This document shows, in pieces, positions 1-5,617 of a DNA stretch of 5,617 nucleotides. The translations under genes were made by a program, and so were the position numbers. Numbering within the stretch: the first letter of the stretch is position 1; each line of letters starts with the position of its first letter. The notes beneath the pieces were generated by a model that was not told the DNA's origin, made no database searches, and saw only the letters and a program-made list of their open reading frames with translations. The stretch comes from Prevotellaceae bacterium (GTDB lineage: Bacteria; Bacteroidota; Bacteroidia; Bacteroidales; UBA932). The stretch covers positions 1 through 5,617 of the forward strand of contig JAISDK010000302.1 of assembly GCA_031264875.1 (NCBI GenBank), in the 5' to 3' direction.

Positions 1-1020
1 CCTCCCGCACTCGAGTTGGAAGAAAAAGAGTGGCTTGAGCGGACGGATTTTCCCATAGGGCTGGATGTGGACGGACAATTTTTCCCGCTTGAACCTGAGT
101 TTGACATATTCGGCCAATCCGATGTTGTTGAACGGTTCATTACCCTATTTAAATGGACGGATGACGATCTTGAATTAAACTTGTTTCCTGTCTTAAAACC
201 GGAAGATGAAAAGCCGGAAGGGGGAACCGGAAACACACATCCGGCATATGGCCCCGTGTTGAAAGTTTTCGCAAGTGTGGAATTAGATGCCGATCCGCCC
301 AATTACGGAAAAGCCTTTGAATATTACCGGATAGCGGCCGAAAAAGGACGCGATCCGGAAGCACAGTACAATCTGGGCATTCTGTACGCGAACGGGCAGG
401 GAACGGAGAAGAATCTGCTGCTTGCCGCATATTGGCTCAGACAGGCCGGTGAAGCAAATTTCCACGATGCGCAAGCGACAGAATCCCAGGTAACTTTTAT
501 GTATCTTGATGAAAACATCAGAACCCGGACGGCACGGGAAGTATTTCAGGCGGCAATCGACTATTACAGGACACTCTTCGGCATGGAAAACGCGGTCGTG
601 GAAGCCAACGCTTTGATTGACGCCATCAGTAAATATTATGTAAAAGAAGACGAAAACAAAGATTATGTCTGTGCATTAAAATGTTTCAGGGCCATGGCCG
701 AATTTGGCGACAGCGACAGTGCCATGTACAACGTGGGGCTATGTCACCTGCATGGCTGGGGAACACCGGAAGAACATCCGGCCGCCCTTTACTGGTTCGA
801 CCGGGCTGCCGACTGCGGCAACGAACAGGCCGGGGAACGCAGGGACGGCTTAATAGACGTCTATCGGCGGGGCAGCGGGAACGCCGGCGCCAAAAACCTG
901 CTCGAACTCCTGGCGTTATGGTGCAGGACAGGTATGCCGGAGGTCATGCACGACGAACGGAAAAGCAAATATTGGGAAGCAAAAGCAAAAGAATTAATAT
1001 GTGATGGAAAGAGAAAATAA
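1..1020 (+). CDS. Sel1-repeat (TPR-like) protein, 5' end outside the window
   Basis: The reading frame is open to the first base of the window (it begins P-P-A-L-E-L-E-E-K-E-W), so the TTG at position 16 is probably just an internal leucine codon and the true start lies upstream. Residues below are counted from that codon. The C-terminal two thirds contain Sel1-like repeats. The clearest spans residues 98-150, with AFEYYRIAAEKG, then AQYNLGILYANGQGT, then AAYWLRQAGEANF. A second spans about 219-271, with ALKCFRAMAEFGD, AMYNVGLCHLHGWGT and ALYWFDRAADCGN. Residues 151-218 look helical and may hold a decayed repeat. Residues 1-90 are acidic, with many aromatics and prolines, and I do not recognise them. 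No signal peptide is visible, but the true N-terminus is missing. Sel1 proteins usually act as adaptors in multi-protein complexes, so a scaffold role for the downstream enzymes is an inference. The end of this gene overlaps the next one, which suggests translational coupling. Confidence 0.85.
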   Translation, partial: PPALELEEKEWLERTDFPIGLDVDGQFFPLEPEFDIFGQSDVVERFITLFKWTDDDLELNLFPVLKPEDEKPEGGTGNTHPAYGPVLKVFASVELDADPPNYGKAFEYYRIAAEKGRDPEAQYNLGILYANGQGTEKNLLLAAYWLRQAGEANFHDAQATESQVTFMYLDENIRTRTAREVFQAAIDYYRTLFGMENAVVEANALIDAISKYYVKEDENKDYVCALKCFRAMAEFGDSDSAMYNVGLCHLHGWGTPEEHPAALYWFDRAADCGNEQAGERRDGLIDVYRRGSGNAGAKNLLELLALWCRTGMPEVMHDERKSKYWEAKAKELICDGKRK

Positions 1021-1999
1021 AACAGATATGGATATATTTCGGCGGATATTCGGATTAATCACGAAATGGTTTCATCTTTTACGGTTATCATCAAACTTAT
1101 TTCTTCCGCCGGAAAAACGGCAAAGGAAGAAAATCGATGAAATCCAGTGGAAAGATAAGTTCGGCAACCCGCTTTTCATTGAGCGGCGGGGGAATGAATT
1201 TGTTAAAATAACGAGAACAAACCAACGGTCGGATTTTATGTTTTTGGGTGACGTCTATTCTTACGATATACTTTCAAAGAATACGGGTATCAAAACATAC
1301 TATAACGAGTACCATAACAAAGCCTTTCTTCAGCGCGACATCTACGGCCGGCTGATACTTTATTTCTACGATGAAGAAATGTGTTTCGACGGCCCCGACC
1401 GCAAAGACCTGTTATGGCTGTTTGTCAAAGACGAGGCGGATGCCGACGAAATGTCGAAGGTCGGCAAACTGCTCCGGCTGTGCAAACCCTATATTGCAGG
1501 CAATGAAACCGATTGGATGGTAGCCCATCAGTTTGTCGTCACCGAAGCTGTGATAGACGTCGGCTCGAAAAATCCGTTTCCTTCCAATGCGTTAAGCAAT
1601 CTCTATCTGTCGGAGTTTACATTCGACGGCGCCAGGCTGAAATCAATGGAAAGCTTTTTGCAGTCCCTCAAAACGCCGGACAGGAAACTGCAAAAGAAGA
1701 TATGGCAACTGCACGGCGGGAAGGCGAAAAGAGCCGGTGAAGCATTGAAATACACCTTCGACGGTAAACATCTCACGTGGAAAGGTAAAACAATAGACCG
1801 TTTTTCGGACGGCTACATGCAATTGCTAAGGCAGGCATATCATGCAAAATTCGAACAGGACGCCCTGTTTCGTTTCGCACTCGAAGCAACCGGCAAAAAA
1901 CCTCTTGTGCACAGCATCGGCAAGCAAAACCCAGAGGAAACAATACTGACCGAAGCGGAATTTATTTCACTGCTGGAAGAATTGCGTATGCTCCTGTAA
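1004..1999 (+). CDS. Two-part protein with a C-terminal NADAR (YbiA/DUF1768)-like domain
   Basis: Residues are counted from the in-frame GTG at 1001. Possible starts are that GTG, ATG 1004 and ATG 1028. I chose 1004, which overlaps the previous gene by 17 bases; 1028 (beginning MDIFRRIF) is a fair alternative. Residues 12-36 form an amphipathic stretch rich in Ile, Leu, Phe and Trp plus basic residues. It is too charged for a clear membrane helix. Residues 44-165 are an unrecognised, aromatic-rich, probably beta-rich region. Residues 191-332 follow the NADAR pattern in order: PSNALSNLYLSEFTFDG (194-210), SMESFLQSLK (215-224, matching the family's EHYxQAxK), an AK-rich helix, LLRQAYHAKFEQDALFR (275-291), and EATGKKPLV (295-303). 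The usual C-terminal WG...NxLG stretch is absent; here it reads TILTEAEFISLLEELR. NADAR enzymes cleave N-glycosidic bonds in ADP-ribosyl-guanine or riboflavin-pathway intermediates. Whether this divergent copy is active is unknown. It may instead belong to a separate NADAR-related family. Confidence 0.7.
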   Translation: MERENKTDMDIFRRIFGLITKWFHLLRLSSNLFLPPEKRQRKKIDEIQWKDKFGNPLFIERRGNEFVKITRTNQRSDFMFLGDVYSYDILSKNTGIKTYYNEYHNKAFLQRDIYGRLILYFYDEEMCFDGPDRKDLLWLFVKDEADADEMSKVGKLLRLCKPYIAGNETDWMVAHQFVVTEAVIDVGSKNPFPSNALSNLYLSEFTFDGARLKSMESFLQSLKTPDRKLQKKIWQLHGGKAKRAGEALKYTFDGKHLTWKGKTIDRFSDGYMQLLRQAYHAKFEQDALFRFALEATGKKPLVHSIGKQNPEETILTEAEFISLLEELRMLL

Positions 2000-2024
2000 T
2001 TTTAATATTGAAAAATCAAAGAAT

Positions 2025-2675
2025 ATGAACAAAGAAACATTTATCCTCATCACACAACGATATCAATCGTGGATTAACGAGATGGAAAAAACAGGATGTG
2101 CGCTGCATCACCAGACCAATCAGGAATATGATGAAGATCTGCCGTACGGGTTTCATTTGAAACTGGTAGCATCGTTTGTAACAAAGTATGGTTATCTGGT
2201 TGCCGGGAATGAACCGGATGTGCTGATCCTCTATGCAGCCGCTTATCTGCACGATTCCATTGAAGATGCACGATTAAGCTACAACGATGTAGTCAAACTG
2301 CTCAAAAAGCTCAATGAAAAAGTGCTTCTTCCCGAAGGAAACATCAGGACTTCTGTAGAAACGTTTACACCCGAAATCGTCTATGCGCTAACCAACGAAA
2401 AAGGCCGTACCCGTGCGGAACGCGCAAACGACCGTTATTATGAAGGTATCCGGAAAACACGCTTTGCGCCTTTCGTCAAGATGTGCGACCGGATGGCAAA
2501 TATCCGTTACGGGACACTGTTTGCCGGGAAAAGCCGGATGTTTGATATTTACCGGAAAGAACACCGGCATTTCATTGATGCAATCGGCAAAGGCGCTTTG
2601 ACACCTGTCCCCCGGGAGATGGAAGCCGATTTGTTGCAGATGCTTTCAGAGGATACGAATGCTGTTAAATTATAA
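2025..2675 (+). CDS. HD-domain metal-dependent hydrolase, SpoT/Mesh1-like
   Basis: This 216-residue protein is about the size of a single-domain small alarmone hydrolase. The HD metal site is visible in order: H44 (in YGFHLKLVA), H76-D77 (in AAYLHDSIED) and D155 (in VKMCDRMANIRYG). It also has the E80-D81 pair three residues after the HD aspartate, and N159 four residues after the last aspartate. That spacing matches Mesh1 and the SpoT hydrolase domain, which remove the 3'-pyrophosphate of (p)ppGpp; human MESH1 also dephosphorylates NADPH. The interval between H44 and H76 is longer than in MESH1, so substrate choice may differ. No synthetase, TGS or ACT domain is present. The basic run GRTRAERANDRYYEGIRKT (127-145) precedes the last metal ligand. 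No signal peptide is seen, so it is probably cytoplasmic. ATG 2025 lies 25 bases after the preceding stop, behind an A-rich leader. Fold and metal site are secure; the substrate is not. Confidence 0.85.
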   Translation: MNKETFILITQRYQSWINEMEKTGCALHHQTNQEYDEDLPYGFHLKLVASFVTKYGYLVAGNEPDVLILYAAAYLHDSIEDARLSYNDVVKLLKKLNEKVLLPEGNIRTSVETFTPEIVYALTNEKGRTRAERANDRYYEGIRKTRFAPFVKMCDRMANIRYGTLFAGKSRMFDIYRKEHRHFIDAIGKGALTPVPREMEADLLQMLSEDTNAVKL

Positions 2676-2691
2676 ATTATAAAAAATCAAT

Positions 2692-3399
2692 ATGCATCGA
2701 TTGGAAAATATCTTTTTAATGCGTCATGCCCATTCCGCCGGAAACGGGGATTTGGCCATGTACAGGCACATTCCCGACCATGCCATTCCCCTGTCCGGGA
2801 AAGGCGAAGTACAGGCGATTGAAGCGGGCATACAGTTTGCCGCGTTTTTATCACAGTCACAATCATTGATTGGCATACAGGAGATGCGACTGTGGTACAG
2901 TCCCTATCTCCGTACAAAACAAACCCGCAACGGACTGCTCGAAGGCATGGGAAATGCCACCGACGTATTCAAGGACCAGCGCGAACACATCCTGCTGGCC
3001 GAACAAAACTTCGGCCTCTTCGATGGACTTACCAACGAAGAATGTGATGAAAAATACCCCGAAGAATCCCGCAAATACAACCTTTGCGCCGAATACAACG
3101 GTCGGTTCTATGCCAAGCCACCCAATGGCGAAAGCCGGTACGACGTATGCGTGAGGATTCATCAGTTTTTCGGTACAATCATCCGCGACGCCGAAAAGCC
3201 CGAAAATGCCGTTTCTAACGTATTCATTGTTTTACATGGAAATACGATGCGGGCATTTCTTATGATGTGGCTGCACAGGGAAGTAGAATGGTTCGAAAAC
3301 GAGCGAAATCCGGACAACTGTTCCATTCGCCGGATTGGGCGTAACGCCAGCGGACGGTTTGAAGACATGGGATATATTTTTCAGGGATTTAGAGAATGA
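2692..3399 (+). CDS. Histidine phosphatase family protein (phosphoglycerate-mutase-like)
   Basis: This is a complete 235-residue member of the histidine phosphatase superfamily, branch 1. The N-terminal phospho-acceptor motif is LMRHAHSAGN (9-18), with R11 and the nucleophile H12. The expected landmarks follow: LSGKGEVQA (34-42), the second arginine in YSPYLRTKQT (R74, residues 69-78), the acidic proton donor region LAEQNFGLFDG (E104), NGES (145-148), and the second catalytic histidine in FIVLHGNTMR (H182). All core catalytic residues are therefore present. The family removes phosphate from sugars, nucleotides, proteins or small metabolites, or moves it within phosphoglycerate; sequence alone does not reveal which. 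The long loop after the nucleophile (residues 19-33) and the fairly long C-terminal part differ from the shortest members. No signal peptide is visible, so it is probably cytoplasmic. ATG 2692 lies 16 bases after the HD gene's stop, which argues for one operon and possibly consecutive steps on one substrate. Confidence 0.9.
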   Translation: MHRLENIFLMRHAHSAGNGDLAMYRHIPDHAIPLSGKGEVQAIEAGIQFAAFLSQSQSLIGIQEMRLWYSPYLRTKQTRNGLLEGMGNATDVFKDQREHILLAEQNFGLFDGLTNEECDEKYPEESRKYNLCAEYNGRFYAKPPNGESRYDVCVRIHQFFGTIIRDAEKPENAVSNVFIVLHGNTMRAFLMMWLHREVEWFENERNPDNCSIRRIGRNASGRFEDMGYIFQGFRE

Positions 3400-3434
3400 T
3401 ATAATAATTAACGAGAGTTTGATATTTGATTTAT

Positions 3435-4301
3435 ATGAATGATAAAACAGAAATGAAAATGAAAAATATATTATTATGGTTACTTGCTGCCGTAATGACA
3501 GCCTGCAGCGCAGGGCAGCAATCCGCAAAGAAAACGGACTTGGATAAAGCAGGCTTGAAAGGTCGGGTGAAAAGTGTGAAAGAATTTCGATATAAAGCAG
3601 TAGAAAAGCCGGGTGAAATGACCGGAGAAGAAATACTTTTTGCCTTTGACAAATATGATAAAAAAGGAAATGTGACGGAGCGTAATTCCTGCAATACCGA
3701 CGGCAGAGGCAGTAAATACACTTACGAATACGACGGAAAAGAAAATATGATTGAGATACTTCACGATGATAACGACGGAAGGATCCTGTCAAAATGCACT
3801 TACGAATATGACGAAAAAGGATATTTGATGAAGGAAAATATTCATGAATCTTCCGACGGCATATACGTGAATACGTACAAGTACGACGAAAAAGGAAAAA
3901 AGATTGCGGTAAACCGCTACAATCCGGATGGAAGATTATACTGGACGTTTGCCTGGAAATATGACGAAAAAGGAAATACGATTGAGGAAAGCGGATCTTG
4001 TCCCGACGGGGAATACACTTACAAATACAAATATGATGAAAACGGAAACAGAACGGAGAGCAGTGTCTATACTTCCGACGGGAGTTCGAATGAGAAATCT
4101 ACTTATGAATATGACGAAAAAGGAAACATAATCGAGAAAATCAATTACAATGACGCTTATATTGACGGCAAATTAGGGTGGAAATATACTTACAAATATG
4201 ACCGGCAGGGTAACTGGATAGAAAAAACGACCAAGTATAAGGACGAGAGTAGCAAATCGGGAGAGCCGAACATCATCAGGCGCAAAATAGAATATTATTA
4301 A
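3435..4301 (+). CDS. YD-repeat (RHS-like) lipoprotein
   Basis: The N-terminus has a basic n-region (MKMKN), a hydrophobic core (ILLWLLAAV) and a lipobox MTAC, with the lipidated cysteine encoded at 3504-3506, so this should be a signal-peptidase-II lipoprotein. The outermost ATG is 3435. ATGs at 3453 and 3459 would give shorter, more typical lipoprotein signals and may be the real starts. After the cysteine comes SAGQQSAKK, with no immediate acidic cluster of the kind known to send Bacteroidota lipoproteins to the cell surface, so a periplasm-facing location is an inference. The rest is mostly eight copies of a motif close to Y-x-Y-D-E-K-G-N, spaced 24-29 residues apart, like the YD repeats of RHS proteins, predicted to form a beta-rich rod or sheet. 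There is no toxin domain and no RHS core box. The function is unknown. It starts 35 bases after the phosphatase gene and may share its transcript, although its envelope location sets it apart. Confidence 0.85.
   Translation: MNDKTEMKMKNILLWLLAAVMTACSAGQQSAKKTDLDKAGLKGRVKSVKEFRYKAVEKPGEMTGEEILFAFDKYDKKGNVTERNSCNTDGRGSKYTYEYDGKENMIEILHDDNDGRILSKCTYEYDEKGYLMKENIHESSDGIYVNTYKYDEKGKKIAVNRYNPDGRLYWTFAWKYDEKGNTIEESGSCPDGEYTYKYKYDENGNRTESSVYTSDGSSNEKSTYEYDEKGNIIEKINYNDAYIDGKLGWKYTYKYDRQGNWIEKTTKYKDESSKSGEPNIIRRKIEYY
3648..4210 (+). repeat. Eight in-frame, near-identical 20-base repeats within the lipoprotein gene
   Basis: A 20-base unit close to TAYGAATATGACGAAAAAGG begins at 3648, 3723, 3801, 3876, 3954, 4026, 4104 and 4191. 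Intervals are 75, 78, 75, 78, 72, 78 and 87 bases, all multiples of three. Each copy encodes the Y-x-Y-D core of a YD repeat. The copies at 3801, 3954 and 4104 share an identical stretch, AATATGACGAAAAAGG, which is closer than protein selection alone would need. That suggests recent duplication or gene conversion. The outer copies (3648, 3723, 4191) are more diverged. Confidence 0.85.
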
Positions 4302-4378
4302 AAGAGACCGGGAACAATAACAATTTTAATCATTTACAACAACAAATGGCAGAAATTATTATTACATCCTAACAAAAC

Positions 4379-4396
4379 TATTATTTCAAAATAATA
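4379..4396. promoter_or_regulatory. 18-base perfect palindrome overlapping the -33 region
   Basis: TATTATTT (4379-4386) is followed by a two-base loop CA and then AAATAATA (4389-4396), so the arms are perfectly complementary over eight bases. It covers the presumed -33 element and part of the spacer, where a repressor dimer would be expected to sit. All arm bases are A or T and the region is AT-rich overall, so chance remains possible. It is too weak, and lacks a following T-run, to be a terminator of the upstream gene. Confidence 0.35.
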
Positions 4397-4415
4397 AAAC
4401 ATTTCCTTATCTTTG
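4384..4415 (+). promoter_or_regulatory. Bacteroidota-type promoter for the AAA/DUF4143 ATPase gene
   Basis: The -7 box TATCTTTG at 4408-4415 is a perfect match to the Bacteroidota primary sigma consensus TAnnTTTG. Twenty bases upstream is TTTC (4384-4387), three of four bases of the -33 consensus TTTG, within the accepted 19-21 base spacing. Transcription would start around 4421-4424, giving a leader of roughly 15 bases before ATG 4437. The -7 box contains the TTG at 4413, which shows that this in-frame codon is not the translation start. Confidence 0.75.
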
Positions 4416-4436
4416 CAGGAAAATAATTTGAACAAA

Positions 4437-5612
4437 ATGAATGTATTTCAGAGGCATTATCTTCAGCAACTTCTTGATAGAATGAGCGAACCCAGGAAGT
4501 TTATTCAGGTCGTATCCGGGCCCCGTCAGGTTGGCAAAACAACGCTTGTTACTCAAATGATTGAGTGTTTACCGACCAAAACGATGTATGTGCAGGCGGA
4601 CAATGTTCCTGCTGCCGATAATAACTGGATAGTGCGAACTTGGGACGAGGCCCGTCTGCATTTGCTTGCTTCGCCGGATAACGAGTATCTGCTTGTAATT
4701 GATGAAATACAAAAAATAGAAAATTGGAGTGAAGCCGTTAAAAAAGAGTGGGATAACGATACAGTCAACGGAAGAAATCTGAAAGTGATTTTGCTTGGCA
4801 GTTCGCGTTTAATGTTACAGCAGGGACTTAGCGAATCGCTTGCAGGACGCTTTGAAACAATTTATATTCCGCACTGGTCATACAACGAAATGAGAGAGGC
4901 TTTCGGCTGGTCGCTCGAACAGTATATCTGGTATGGAGCGTACCCCGGCGCTGTAAATTTAATTGCCGACCAGCAACGCTGGGCTGATTATATCCGCAAT
5001 TCTCTGATAGAAACAAGTATCTCCCGCGATATTATTATGCTCACAAAAGTAGAAAAACCTGCACTCATGAGGCGACTGTTTGAAAAAATCGTTTCACTGA
5101 CAAAAATTCAGGGCAATTTGCAGGAAAAGGGAAATATCACGACCTTGTCAAACTACCTGCAGATGCTTGCAGGCGCAGGTTTGCTGACCGGACTGGAAAA
5201 ATATGCCGGAAATATAATCCGCAAACGCTCTTCTGTTCCCAAGTTTCAAGTTTTCAATAATGCCTTGATGTCGCAATTACTGAATACTACACTTGAACAG
5301 GCAAAAGTCGACCATAAACTGTGGGGACAAATAGTAGAATCCGCTGTAGGAGCACATTTATTAAATCATTCGATTACTGAAAAATACAGTCTTTATTACT
5401 GGAACGAAAACGGCAATGAAATTGATTTCGTGATAGAAAAGAATAATGAATTAGTAGGCCTGGAAGTAAAAACCGGAAAAGACAGCAACAATGCAGGGCT
5501 TGCAGTTTTCAACTCGCAGTTTCATCCCAAGCATATTTTTACAATCGGAACCGACGGTATCAGTATGGAGGAATTCTTCCGTATGAACCCCAAAACTTTT
5601 TTTGAAATATGA
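4437..5612 (+). CDS. AAA-family ATPase with C-terminal DUF4143 domain
   Basis: ATG 4437 is chosen because the upstream in-frame TTG at 4413 lies inside the promoter's -7 box; the product has 391 residues. The N-terminal AAA_14 ATPase domain has Walker A GPRQVGKTT (28-36), Walker B YLLVIDEIQKI (84-94, D89-E90), a sensor-1-like KVILLGSSRL (116-125), and a likely arginine finger in SLAGRFE (R138). A helical middle region (about 150-290) is typical of the family, including the WYGAYPGAV segment (165-173). The C-terminal DUF4143 domain ends in a restriction-endonuclease-like arrangement: E301 in QIVESAVGAHLL, D330 in NEIDFVIE, and E343-V-K345 in GLEVKTG. Length and motif order match intact family members. 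The biological role of these widespread bacterial and archaeal proteins is poorly defined; mobile-element and defence links have been suggested. It has its own promoter and looks independent of the upstream genes. No membrane segment is seen. Confidence 0.92.
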   Translation: MNVFQRHYLQQLLDRMSEPRKFIQVVSGPRQVGKTTLVTQMIECLPTKTMYVQADNVPAADNNWIVRTWDEARLHLLASPDNEYLLVIDEIQKIENWSEAVKKEWDNDTVNGRNLKVILLGSSRLMLQQGLSESLAGRFETIYIPHWSYNEMREAFGWSLEQYIWYGAYPGAVNLIADQQRWADYIRNSLIETSISRDIIMLTKVEKPALMRRLFEKIVSLTKIQGNLQEKGNITTLSNYLQMLAGAGLLTGLEKYAGNIIRKRSSVPKFQVFNNALMSQLLNTTLEQAKVDHKLWGQIVESAVGAHLLNHSITEKYSLYYWNENGNEIDFVIEKNNELVGLEVKTGKDSNNAGLAVFNSQFHPKHIFTIGTDGISMEEFFRMNPKTFFEI

Positions 5613-5617
5613 GTATA

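Noticed and set aside
16..18. TTG as the start codon of the Sel1-repeat gene
   Set aside because: The frame stays open to base 1 and the protein already reads as folded, acidic coding sequence there, so the real start is most likely upstream of the window.
681..1004. 107-residue + strand frame within the Sel1 gene
   Set aside because: It is rich in Arg and Gly with no recognisable domain and lies within the clear second Sel1 repeat in another frame.
3426..3428. TTG as the start of the lipoprotein gene
   Set aside because: Three in-frame ATGs follow within 33 bases, and all give a better signal peptide.
3232..3792. 186-residue open frame on the minus strand
   Set aside because: It crosses two well-supported + strand genes, resembles no family, and has the biased Phe/Tyr/Ser composition expected of an antisense shadow.
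3648..4210. Regularly spaced 20-base repeats as a CRISPR array
   Set aside because: The repeats are imperfect, all intervals are multiples of three, and repeats and spacers together encode one continuous YD-repeat protein.
4346..4372. Eight-codon frame (MAEIIITS) in the intergenic region, as a leader peptide or gene remnant
   Set aside because: It lies upstream of the expected transcription start of the ATPase promoter and shows no regulatory codon run or attenuator hairpin, so chance is more likely.
4302..4378. Intrinsic terminator after the lipoprotein gene
   Set aside because: No GC-rich stem followed by a T-run is present; the only clear inverted repeat nearby is the AT-only palindrome over the promoter.
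4413..4415. TTG as the start of the ATPase gene
   Set aside because: It lies inside the TATCTTTG -7 box, so it would not be on the transcript from that promoter; ATG 4437 also gives the family-typical N-terminus.

Overview
The window reads as part of a Bacteroidota chromosome, most likely Bacteroidales. The clearest sign is a perfect TAnnTTTG -7 promoter box (TATCTTTG) ahead of the last gene. The start codons also follow A/T-rich leaders instead of good Shine-Dalgarno sites, and the gene content (YD-repeat lipoprotein, AAA/DUF4143 ATPase) fits. A species cannot be named from this sequence. All six genes lie on the + strand and fill almost the whole window.

Positions 1-3399 hold a tight four-gene run: a Sel1-repeat protein cut by the left edge; a two-part protein whose C-terminal half looks like a divergent NADAR (YbiA/DUF1768-type) domain; an HD-domain hydrolase with the full metal-binding and Glu-Asp signature of SpoT/Mesh1 enzymes; and a histidine-phosphatase (phosphoglycerate-mutase-like) protein. 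The first two genes overlap, and the other gaps are 25 and 16 bases, so co-transcription is likely. Three of the four belong to families acting on nucleotides, ADP-ribose-type compounds or phosphate esters. Sel1 repeats usually serve as protein-binding scaffolds. Together they could form an undescribed nucleotide or NAD-derivative processing module, but this is inferred from family and gene order only.

Positions 3400-4301 carry a small lipoprotein with eight YD-type repeats, 35 bases after the phosphatase gene. It may be the tail of the same transcript or a separate unit. Positions 4302-4436 are an AT-rich intergenic stretch with a recognisable Bacteroidota promoter overlapped by an 18-base perfect palindrome. 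This drives a complete AAA ATPase with a C-terminal DUF4143/PD-(D/E)XK-like domain (4437-5612), which appears to be an independent unit.

I saw no tRNA, rRNA, CRISPR array, insertion sequence, or convincing intrinsic terminator.
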